In this document: one piece after another, positions 15,889 to 23,070 of the stretch | Layout: the number at the start of each line of letters is the position of its first letter | Numbering within the stretch: position 1 is the first letter of the stretch | Assembly: GCA_016190665.1 (NCBI GenBank) | Contig: JACPQD010000093.1 | Location: 1 to 64,000, forward strand | Length of the DNA stretch: 64,000 nt | Direction: 5' to 3' | DNA from: Chloroflexota bacterium | GTDB lineage: Bacteria; Chloroflexota; Dehalococcoidia; JACPQD01 | Translations under genes and position numbers: made by a program | The notes under the pieces: generated by a model | Told to the model about the DNA's origin: nothing | Database searches by the model: none | What the model saw: the letters and a program-made list of their open reading frames with translations, nothing else

Positions 15889-16744
15889 CTCCGGTCTCCT
15901 TCGCCACCAACTCCCGATAGGCCTTCAGCAGCTTCCTCGTCGTCGGCCCCGGCCTCCCTGACCCGATGGCCTGGTCGCCGACTCCTACCAGCGGCGCCAG
16001 CTCCAGGACGGAGTTCGTGAGAAAGGCCTCATCAGCCTTCAGCAACTCGTCAAGCGCAACCGGGCCCTCCACCACGTCCAGCCCAAGGGACGGCGCAAGC
16101 TCGACAACAGTCGACCGCGTCACCCCGGGCAGGCAGCCGCTGGCCAGGTCAGGCGTGAGCAAAGCGCCGCCCTTCATGACGAAGACGTTGCTGATGCTGC
16201 CCTCCGCCACGTTGCCCGCCTCGTTGAGGATGATCGCCTCCTGAAATCCGGACTTCTGCGCTTCCATCCTGGCCAGCAGGAAGAGGAGGTAATTCGTGCT
16301 CTTCACGCGGGAAAGCGGCGATCGACTGTTCTGCCGCAGCGTGGGGACCAAGGCACGGCAACCCGCATCGTAAGTAGATTCAGGAACCTGGGACTGCCTG
16401 GCCGCGGTGACGAAAAGGGTGGGTTCCTTACATGTGGCTGGGTTGGGCACCGGCTCTCCTTCCCCAGCGGATATGGTTAGCCGTACGCGGGCATCCTGCA
16501 GCTTGTTTGCCTGGAGCGTTTGGTATACCGCCGACTCGAGCTGGGCGTTGGGTAGGGGCAACCCCACCGCATGGGCCGATGTCGCCAGACGCTCCAGATG
16601 CTGCCGCAGCCGGAAGACGCGGCCCGAATAGGCCCGCATAGTTTCGAAGAGGCCGAAACCGTAGAGGAAGCCGTAATCGAAGGGAGAGATGCGCGCCTGG
16701 CTCCGAGGTAGGATGTGGCCGTTCAGATAGACCAGGTCTTCCAT
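15869..16744 (-). CDS. pabC: Aminodeoxychorismate lyase-type class IV aminotransferase
   Basis: 291-residue fold-type IV PLP enzyme. Typical segments are YLNGHILPRSQARISPFDYGFLYG at the N-terminus (given here only as landmarks), RVKSTNYL with the PLP lysine, EAIILNEAGNVAEGSISNVF, and LPGVTRS. Branched-chain or D-amino acid transaminases share this fold. Its position directly downstream of pabA and pabB on the same strand favours conversion of 4-amino-4-deoxychorismate to p-aminobenzoate for folate. ATG 16744 is preferred; a TTG at 16765 is possible. The last residues (EMRNDK) come from a repeat. Confidence 0.8.
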   Translation of the reverse strand: MEDLVYLNGHILPRSQARISPFDYGFLYGFGLFETMRAYSGRVFRLRQHLERLATSAHAVGLPLPNAQLESAVYQTLQANKLQDARVRLTISAGEGEPVPNPATCKEPTLFVTAARQSQVPESTYDAGCRALVPTLRQNSRSPLSRVKSTNYLLFLLARMEAQKSGFQEAIILNEAGNVAEGSISNVFVMKGGALLTPDLASGCLPGVTRSTVVELAPSLGLDVVEGPVALDELLKADEAFLTNSVLELAPLVGVGDQAIGSGRPGPTTRKLLKAYRELVAKETGEMRNDK

Positions 16745-16823
16745 ATCCCAGCATTCCCTTGACAATAATTACAATAATTCTTGGATCGTGCGATTTCTCT
16801 GTAGAGATGAGGAATACCACTAC

Positions 16824-16886
16824 GGAACCACGAAATACACCAAATACACTAAACATTTTCGTGTCTTTCGTGTGTTTCGTGGTTCC
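16824..16886. repeat. Inverted 'cacgaaatacac' repeat
   Basis: The left arm GGAACCACGAAATACACC (16824 on) faces the right arm GTGTGTTTCGTGGTTCC (ending 16886) around a short spacer. Same words occur at 43334-43363 (one arm) and 50901-50962 (both arms). It separates pabA from pabC. Confidence 0.75.
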
Positions 16887-16887
16887 A

Positions 16888-17475
16888 TCACCGGGCGTCC
16901 CACCTGGCCTGAGTTATGTTAAGGAAAGCCCGCAGAACATCGTGGCCAACGCTGGTGAGGATGGACTCCGGGTGGAACTGCACACCCTCTACAACATACT
17001 CCCGGTGACGCAAGCCCATCACCTCGCCACCCTCCGTCCTGGCCGACACCTCAAGATGTTGGGGAACCGTCTCCGCCCTCACCACCAGCGAGTGATAGCG
17101 GCCGCCAGGGAAGGGATTGGGCAGCCCAGCATATATGGTCTTGCCATCGTGGTAGATGAGCGATGTCTTGCCGTGCATGGGCACGCGCGCCCGCACCACC
17201 TGGCCCCCGTTGACATGCCCGATGCACTGGTGCCCCAGACAGACCCCCAGGATGGGAATCTTGCCGCTGAAGCATCTCACCACCTCGTTGGAGATACCCG
17301 CCTCCAGAGGCGTGCACGGCCCGGGGGAGATGACGATGTGGGTGGGCGCCAGCTTTTCAATCTCCGCCAGGCCAATGGCATCGTTCCGGTAGACCACCGG
17401 CGACCGGCCCAGCTCGCCGATATACTGCGCCAGGTTATAGGCGAAGGAATCGTAGTTATCGATGATGAGGATCAT
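16888..17475 (-). CDS. pabA: Glutamine amidotransferase of aminodeoxychorismate/anthranilate synthase
   Basis: 195-residue class I glutamine amidotransferase that supplies ammonia to PabB (or TrpE). Landmarks: MILIIDNYDSF start, ISPGPCTP oxyanion region, nucleophile in GVCLGHQ near residue 80, and the VQFHPESILT His/Glu near 169. ATG 17475 is chosen because the upstream part of the open frame encodes repeat sequence. The ribosome site is weak. With PabB carrying PIKGT and PabC next door, p-aminobenzoate synthesis is the likely main role; dual use in tryptophan synthesis is common in the family and cannot be excluded. Confidence 0.9.
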   Translation of the reverse strand: MILIIDNYDSFAYNLAQYIGELGRSPVVYRNDAIGLAEIEKLAPTHIVISPGPCTPLEAGISNEVVRCFSGKIPILGVCLGHQCIGHVNGGQVVRARVPMHGKTSLIYHDGKTIYAGLPNPFPGGRYHSLVVRAETVPQHLEVSARTEGGEVMGLRHREYVVEGVQFHPESILTSVGHDVLRAFLNITQARWDAR

Positions 17476-17772
17476 ATGCCCGCCCCTGTGCCGCGTACCT
17501 ATAGTCTTTAACCAGCAATGTGCCAATCCGCGAACCGGCGTGTCGCGGTGCCCCATGAACCCCCTAAATCCCCCAGTCTTGGGGGACTTCATTGAATCTG
17601 GGGGACACCCCCAGACCCCTGCCAGAGGCGCTGCGCCCTCTGGACTCCCGCTCTTTCACCGCCAAGCGTGGCGTCCCTCCCACTTCAGGGGAGGGATAAG
17701 AGGGAGAGGTCCAAAGCCCCACTTCCCACCCCTTTTTGTCTCAATAATGTTGCGTTAAGTGCTTTATGACGA
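17476..17772. repeat. Repeat-filled spacer between pabB and pabA
   Basis: 297 bases without a gene. It contains ATCCCCCAGTCTTGGGGGACT (hairpin near 17570-17590), a second CTGGGGGACACCCCCAG hairpin near 17597-17613, CCAGAGGCGCTGCGCCCTCTGG near 17622-17643, and a TCCCTCCCACTTCAGGGGAGGGA hairpin with 'taagagggagaggt' near 17671-17712. The last motif recurs at 27405-27445. Confidence 0.6.
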
Positions 17773-19230
17773 TCAGGGCGCGGTGCCTGGCGCCCCTGCT
17801 CTTTCGGAAATATAGGTGATCGCCTGTACCAGCGCTTTCCCCTTGTCCAGCGTCTCCTCGTATTCCGCCTCCGGCTCTGAGTCGTATACTATGGCGCCGC
17901 CCACCTGGAAATAGGCCCGTCCCCGCGTCATGAGTATGGTGCGTATGGCGATATTCAGGTCCATATCCCCGCTGAAGCTGAGATAGCCGATGGAGCCGGT
18001 ATAGACGCTGCGCCGGGTCGGCTCCAGCTCCTCGATGATCTCCATGGAGCGCACCTTGGGCGCGCCAGTGATGGAGCCGCCAGGGAAGCAGGCCTTCAGG
18101 AGGTCGAGGCGACTCTTCTCCGGACACAGCCTCCCCTCCACGGTGGAGGTCAGGTGAAAGACCGTGGCGTACTTCTCCAAGGCCATCAGCTCCCGCACGC
18201 GCACCGTCCCGTAGCGGCAGACGCGACCGATATCGTTCCGCTCCAGGTCCACGATCATCACGTGCTCCGCGCGATCCTTGAAACTATCCAGCAACTTTTG
18301 CGCCATGGCGGCATCCTCGGCCGGCGTCCTGCCGCGCGGCGTGGTGCCCTTGATGGGCCGCGTCTCCACCAGATCGCCGGTGAGCCGCAGGAAGCGCTCC
18401 GGAGACGAGCTCACCACAGCCACCCCCTCGAGGTTGAGGTAGCAGGCGAAGGGCGCCGCGTTCAGCGTGCGCAGGCAGCGATAGAGATCATAGGGCGGGA
18501 TGGACAGGGGCGCGTCGAAGCGCTGCGAGAGATTGACCTGGAAGATATCGCCCGCGCAGATGTACTCGCGCGCGGCCTCGACAGCCTTCAAATATTCGTC
18601 GTGCTCGAAATTGCAGTGGAAGAGGGCGGGTTCGGACGGAATACCGACTGGCGGAGGTTCCTCATGCGAACCGGCCTCTTGTGAGAGGAGCCTCCTCAGC
18701 TCGGCCAGTCGTCTTTCGGCCTTGCGCCCTCGGCTAGGCTCCGCCATCTCTGGAAGCCCGGTAGAGGCGATGTAGACCTTGTTCTCCAAGTGGTCGAAAG
18801 CGGCGATGGCATCGTAGAAGCCGAAGCAGCATTCGGGAAGCTGCAAGTCGTCAACGGTGTCCGAAGGGAGGCGCTCGACGAACCTGCCCAGGTCATAGCT
18901 GAGGTAGCCGACCGCTCCCCCGGCGAAAGGCAAGGCAGGATGGGGGTCCATCCTGTACTGGTCCAGGAGTTGTCCGAGGACGTCGAAGGGATTTCCGCAA
19001 AGCCTTCTCCTCCCTCCTCCCTCCTCCCTCTTCCCTCTTCCCTCCACCGTGATCTCGTCTCCCCGGCTCTTCATGACGAGGAAGGGGTCTGAGCCGATGA
19101 AGGAAAAGCGGCCCAGCTTCTGGGGGTCCAGGCGGCTATCGAGGAAGAAGCTGTAGGGCCGGTCCTTGAGGAACTCAAAGGCCTGAGCGGCGGTGAGGGG
19201 CGACTCTATCTCACAAATCAAAGGCTTCAT
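17773..19230 (-). CDS. pabB: Aminodeoxychorismate synthase component I
   Basis: 485-residue chorismate-binding enzyme. The chorismate domain contains FQVNLSQRF, SSSPERFL, the PIKGTTPRGRT motif, LERNDIGRV, LTSTVEGRL, GGSITGAPK and GDMDLNIAIRT. Lys in PIKGT marks PabB; TrpE proteins carry Ala there. It aminates chorismate to 4-amino-4-deoxychorismate using ammonia from PabA. ATG 19230 begins a normal N-terminus, but no ribosome site is visible. Residues about 63-76 (GRGKREEGGGRRR) are encoded by a GGGAAGAGGGAGG quasi-tandem repeat at 19002-19047 and look like an in-frame repeat insertion into a surface loop. Confidence 0.93.
   Translation of the reverse strand: MKPLICEIESPLTAAQAFEFLKDRPYSFFLDSRLDPQKLGRFSFIGSDPFLVMKSRGDEITVEGRGKREEGGGRRRLCGNPFDVLGQLLDQYRMDPHPALPFAGGAVGYLSYDLGRFVERLPSDTVDDLQLPECCFGFYDAIAAFDHLENKVYIASTGLPEMAEPSRGRKAERRLAELRRLLSQEAGSHEEPPPVGIPSEPALFHCNFEHDEYLKAVEAAREYICAGDIFQVNLSQRFDAPLSIPPYDLYRCLRTLNAAPFACYLNLEGVAVVSSSPERFLRLTGDLVETRPIKGTTPRGRTPAEDAAMAQKLLDSFKDRAEHVMIVDLERNDIGRVCRYGTVRVRELMALEKYATVFHLTSTVEGRLCPEKSRLDLLKACFPGGSITGAPKVRSMEIIEELEPTRRSVYTGSIGYLSFSGDMDLNIAIRTILMTRGRAYFQVGGAIVYDSEPEAEYEETLDKGKALVQAITYISERAGAPGTAP
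19002..19047 (-). repeat. In-frame GA-rich repeat inside pabB
   Basis: A quasi-tandem run of GGGAAGA and GGGAGGA words (minus strand) sits within pabB without breaking the frame. It resembles the word-like repeats otherwise found only between genes. Confidence 0.6.
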
Positions 19231-19400
19231 AAAACAGTGTCACCGGATAGGCCATCGGAAAAACGGATGGACGGGTTGGCCTCTCTGTCCCGCGCTCCAC
19301 ACTCGCCTGCCCGCTGGTGCGGAGGCATTCTCCCTCGCCACCTCTGGTCCGCTGCGCCTGACCGGGAACACCGATTCCATAGACTCGCCGTGTCCTCGGC

Positions 19401-19782
19401 TCAAATTGGCTCGCGGCGGTGCACAGGCAGCTTTCGAATGCGGACCCTCTGGCGATCGACCACCACGATAGCGTTCTTGAAGGATTCCTCAGGCAACTGC
19501 CCCAGTACCCGTTCCAGGCGATGGTCAATCTGCCGCCTGGTCCAGTTCCCCACCCGTAAGATGATAACACCAGGCTCCACCTCTCCGGTAACGGCCAGTA
19601 TGGCCCCGAAGTCCAGACCCTCGGTTAGGACGGCCCTGTCATCCGTTTTCGCCCGCTCGATGATTTCCTCGTCGGTGGCGCGAGCCATCTTCAATTGGCC
19701 GACGTGGACCACGTTGTGCCCCCAACTCCGTCAGGAACTTCACAGTCTCCGGCGAAATGGGCATATCTGCCAGCAGACGCAT
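19401..19782 (-). pseudogene. DUF5615 PIN-like toxin, frameshifted
   Basis: Read from ATG 19782 the frame begins MRLLADMPISPETVKFLTEL, a typical DUF5615 start with its first acidic residue, then loses the family pattern after a run of five G (plus 19719-19723). Removing one G restores GHNVVHVGQLKMARATDEEI and continues to 19401 as a protein of 126 residues, with DDRAVLTEGLDFGAIL and GVIILRV conserved. The whole span is 382 bases, one more than a multiple of three, which fits a single-base insertion. This would be the RNase-like toxin of the DUF433/DUF5615 pair. It may be truly inactive, slip at the G run, or be an assembly error. Confidence 0.8.
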
Positions 19783-19785
19783 TGC

Positions 19786-20010
19786 TCAGGCTATCTCCAC
19801 GCGCTCTTCCTGCACCACCCAAGCAGCGTATTTCAATGCCTGGCGAATGTCTTCCTCCTCCAAATAGGGGTAATCTCTCAATATCTCCTCGTGAGTCATG
19901 CCAGAAGCGACCAAGTCCAGCACCTTGGAGACCGGGAAGCGCATGCCTCGAATGCAGGGCTTCCCCCCAAAAACCCTGGGGTCGATTGTAATGCGATCGA
20001 ATATCTGCAT
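19786..20010 (-). CDS. DUF433 antitoxin
   Basis: 74-residue DUF433 protein. The IDPRVFGGKPCIRGMRFPVSKVLDL start and the helix-turn-helix-like SGMTHEEILRDYPYLEEEDIRQAL segment are diagnostic. It is the antitoxin normally paired with a DUF5615 PIN-like toxin, and its stop is three bases before the toxin start. ATG 20010 has GAGGTGAGGAA directly upstream. Autoregulation is expected for the family; no operator was recognised. Confidence 0.9.
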   Translation of the reverse strand: MQIFDRITIDPRVFGGKPCIRGMRFPVSKVLDLVASGMTHEEILRDYPYLEEEDIRQALKYAAWVVQEERVEIA

Positions 20011-20067
20011 CTTTCCTCACCTCCGCAGCCGATTGCCACTTCCTCATCTACCACGATTGTACAATAG

Positions 20068-22905
20068 TCAAGACCCCCCTTCCACCAGCTTCCTCTCCTC
20101 TTCCGTCAGCTCGTATAAATCATACACCAAGTTGTCTATTTCCGCGTCGGTCAGCGCTATCGCGTGCTCCAGGCCGGCGCGCTCCTCATCGTGCACTTCG
20201 CCTTTGGCTGCCAGGCGCTTATGAGATTCCAGCATGCGCTCCACTAGGGCGACCAGGCGGTCGTGCATCTGCTTATCATCAGGGCTGTTGAAGTCGATGC
20301 GGCGGATGGGGAGACGACGGAGCTCCGCCAGCGTCGTTTGACGGAAGTCGTCCTTGGTCGCAATGGTGGACGTATTCACGTATAGGTACGATATCAGGCT
20401 ACTGTTAAGCAGCCCCAAAACGAACAGAGCGTTCCACTCCGAATCCGTGACCGCAAAGGGGTTTACATCTTTCTTAAAGAGCAGCCTTTTCTTTTCGTAC
20501 GTTGCCATCAACCTGTCCTGGCGGTTGACTACCCTGCGTACCAGCAGCTTCGGCCTTTCATCGTAGAATGGTTTCAGAGAAGGATGCACGCTGAGGTCCG
20601 CGTACGCCAATGCATCAATTCGGAGGGCGTATCTGTACACCTGCCCTTTGACGACGAACGGATACAGGTCTTCGCCTCCAGCCACCCCCACAGGGGAGAA
20701 TCTATTTCCTGCCAAGCCTTGCGTCGAAATTGTGAAGCTGCCGAGCTCGGCGTATTGAGGGGCGGCCGAAATGCGAGCCAGAATGGCCTGAACAGTTGGC
20801 TCCAGAACGATCTTGTAGCCAGGAGCAGTCACCGATTCGCGAGGAACGTGTGTATATTGGAGATTTCGGAGGTCTGAGGGTTGCGCCTTCTTGGGGAAAC
20901 GATAGATAACATACTCGCCTGCTGGCATCCGCGATAGTATGTAGATGCCCGTGTCCACGTAAGCATCCTTGAAGACATCAAAAGGGAGATCTATTAACAC
21001 CTCCACGCCCGCTTCAGTAAATAGTAGCTGCCGCAGCTTCCCGTAGTTCTCCCCCGTTTGCCACGTGACCGACGATATGAACCCAAGCCGTCCGGACGGA
21101 CGGAGTGTCTTGAGGAGAGCGAGAATGAAGACGACAGATGAGTCATATTTGCCCTCCAATTGAGGATGGCATTCCTGGAAGTATCTTCTTTCGTTTTCCT
21201 CCATTACCTCGATAGGTATGTAGGGCGGATTCCCTATCACCACATCGAACCCACCCTTCCCCATGACGGACGGAAACTCTTGCTCCCAGTTCAACGGGCG
21301 CTTTTCCTGCCAGCCGTCGCCGAAGTACGGGCGTAGTTCCGCTTCGCCGCCAGAAATAAGGGAATTGCCCACTTTTATGTTCTCGTTCAGAATCAGAGGC
21401 AGCTTCTTCTGGCGGGAGTCGGCGAAGGCCTGCATGGTCAGGTTGACGGCGGCGATCTCGGCGGCCTCCGGATCGAGGTCGACCCCAAAGAGATGCTCTT
21501 TGAGGATAACCTGGGGATAGTCGATAACAGGCTGAGGGAGATGCTTCAGGCGCTCCAGGCGGTCGAACATATCAGGGGCGGCAAGATCGGTAACCAGCTT
21601 GGTCTGCTCATCGACGATGGCTTGATTGAGTCTTCGATAGAAATCTGCCAGCACGTGATAGGCGTAAATGAGAAACGAGCCCGAACCGCAGGCAGGGTCC
21701 AGCACCGCAAGGCCCCGCACCTTGTCAATCGCTTCAAGGCCGAACTTGTCCTCCAGCTCCTTGAGCCGGCGTCCCAAGGTGTTATCAACGATGTACTCCA
21801 CCACCCAGCGCGGCGTATAGTAGATGCCCCGGCCCTTGCGGATATCCCGCCGCTCCTCGTCCGCGATCTGACCGTTTCTTTGGACGAGCTTCGTACCCAG
21901 ATAGCTCTCGTAGGTATTGCCCAGGATGTCCGAGGTGAACTTGCGAAAGGAGATGCGATTCATCTCGTCGATGACCTGAGCCAGCGCTTCGTTGGGGAGA
22001 ATCACCTTCTCGCACACGTGCCCTGCGGCGAAGAGGCTCGTGTTGTGATGTTCATCCATCATGTGCGAGAGGTCAACGAAAGCTGCCATCAGGTGGTCGG
22101 GGCGGGCATAGGCGCCTCGGTTGCGGTAGCCGGCCAGCATATTGTCCAGGAGGTCGTGAGTAAGGAGCACCTCTTTGTCGTCGCCAAAACGAATAAGGAT
22201 CAGCCGGTCGAGGATGCGTTGCACGGCCTCCATCAGGCGCTGAAAGTCAAAACCGCCATTGTCTTGCAGCACAGGATTATCACCATTGAGTTCATAAATG
22301 GCTTTCGCGAGTCCCAGCCGCCAGAGGCGCAGCGCGGACAGGAATTCCAGGTCGACATCCTTCTTCTGGAGCTGGCCATCCCACCAGGGGAGGCTGCCCC
22401 CCTCCACCTCACCCGGCGACAGGCGCCAGAGAGCTTCAAAGTCGTCGAGATACTGTTGGGGCGAGTCGAAAGCGTAGATCAGGCGCTCGTGGTCAGCGTT
22501 GAAGAGGTGAAGGCGTTCGAAGTTGGTGAGGATGGCGTAGGTGATTTTCTTGCCTCGGGCATAGCGAAAGGCCTGCTTCTCCTCGGTGCTGCGGTCGCCC
22601 GTACGCTCGGTGGAGGGCGCAATGAGGCGGAATCGCTTGGCTTCCAGAAAGAGGACAGGCTGCCGCCGAATCTCCAGGCCTACATCCACGAAGCCAGCGC
22701 CGCGAACATATCCCTCGCGGTAGTAGTTGGTCGCCTGGCCCGGATCGTTACGGATATTCCAGCCCAAAGCCTGGAAGAGTACATCGATGTAGCCAACCCG
22801 GACGTCAGCCTCGGACATTGCCCAGTTGCGCTCAGCCTCGAACTTCTCGACCAGCCTCGCTACCTCGTCTCGGGCCTTGCGCCGCGCAGCGCCTTCACCG
22901 ATCAC
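20068..22905 (-). CDS. Type IIG restriction-modification enzyme (Eco57I-like), copy 1
   Basis: 945-residue single-chain restriction endonuclease/methyltransferase. The N-terminal nuclease site is FVDVGLEIRRQPVLFLEAKR (Asp, then ExK) near residues 71-90. A helical connector follows. Methyltransferase motif I is LDPACGSGSFL and motif IV NPPY, which together indicate N6-adenine methylation. The C-terminal part is the target-recognition region. The last 90 residues are nearly identical to those of the neighbouring enzyme at 23071. GTG 22905 has GAGGAG upstream. The enzyme would cut unmodified foreign DNA outside its site and protect the chromosome by methylation. The site cannot be predicted here. 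Confidence 0.92.
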   Translation of the reverse strand: MIGEGAARRKARDEVARLVEKFEAERNWAMSEADVRVGYIDVLFQALGWNIRNDPGQATNYYREGYVRGAGFVDVGLEIRRQPVLFLEAKRFRLIAPSTERTGDRSTEEKQAFRYARGKKITYAILTNFERLHLFNADHERLIYAFDSPQQYLDDFEALWRLSPGEVEGGSLPWWDGQLQKKDVDLEFLSALRLWRLGLAKAIYELNGDNPVLQDNGGFDFQRLMEAVQRILDRLILIRFGDDKEVLLTHDLLDNMLAGYRNRGAYARPDHLMAAFVDLSHMMDEHHNTSLFAAGHVCEKVILPNEALAQVIDEMNRISFRKFTSDILGNTYESYLGTKLVQRNGQIADEERRDIRKGRGIYYTPRWVVEYIVDNTLGRRLKELEDKFGLEAIDKVRGLAVLDPACGSGSFLIYAYHVLADFYRRLNQAIVDEQTKLVTDLAAPDMFDRLERLKHLPQPVIDYPQVILKEHLFGVDLDPEAAEIAAVNLTMQAFADSRQKKLPLILNENIKVGNSLISGGEAELRPYFGDGWQEKRPLNWEQEFPSVMGKGGFDVVIGNPPYIPIEVMEENERRYFQECHPQLEGKYDSSVVFILALLKTLRPSGRLGFISSVTWQTGENYGKLRQLLFTEAGVEVLIDLPFDVFKDAYVDTGIYILSRMPAGEYVIYRFPKKAQPSDLRNLQYTHVPRESVTAPGYKIVLEPTVQAILARISAAPQYAELGSFTISTQGLAGNRFSPVGVAGGEDLYPFVVKGQVYRYALRIDALAYADLSVHPSLKPFYDERPKLLVRRVVNRQDRLMATYEKKRLLFKKDVNPFAVTDSEWNALFVLGLLNSSLISYLYVNTSTIATKDDFRQTTLAELRRLPIRRIDFNSPDDKQMHDRLVALVERMLESHKRLAAKGEVHDEERAGLEHAIALTDAEIDNLVYDLYELTEEERKLVEGGS

Positions 22906-22910
22906 GAATC

Positions 22911-23050
22911 TATCTCCTCACCCTGCGCTCGTTCATCGTTTGTATGAAAATGGGCTCCCCCTACCGCGCACTAAAGTACGCGGCATAAATAGCGTAGTTT
23001 TCATTCTTGGTGGCGCCGGCGTCAACCGGCATGGACGATTCATCATTTCG
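22911..23050. repeat. Leader of type IIG gene 1, homologous to 26071-26256
   Basis: Shares ordered blocks with the region upstream of the second type IIG gene: CTCACCCTGCGCTC, GTATGAAAAT, CCGCGCACTAAAGTACGCGG (22964-22983), TTGGTGG, a small hairpin, and ATGGACGATTCATCA. The hairpin here is GCCGG-CGTCAA-CCGGC (23015-23030). At the other copy the arms are CCCCG/CGGGG, so both arms changed together. Confidence 0.8.
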
Positions 23051-23070
23051 TGCATCATCCGTTTATCCGT

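Noticed and set aside
17773-19230. Anthranilate synthase TrpE assignment
   Set aside because: The motif is PIKGT, with the lysine typical of PabB, and pabC lies in the same gene run.
21493-22947. 484-codon open frame opposite the first type IIG gene
   Set aside because: Shadow of a well-supported methyltransferase gene on the other strand; no motifs or ribosome site.
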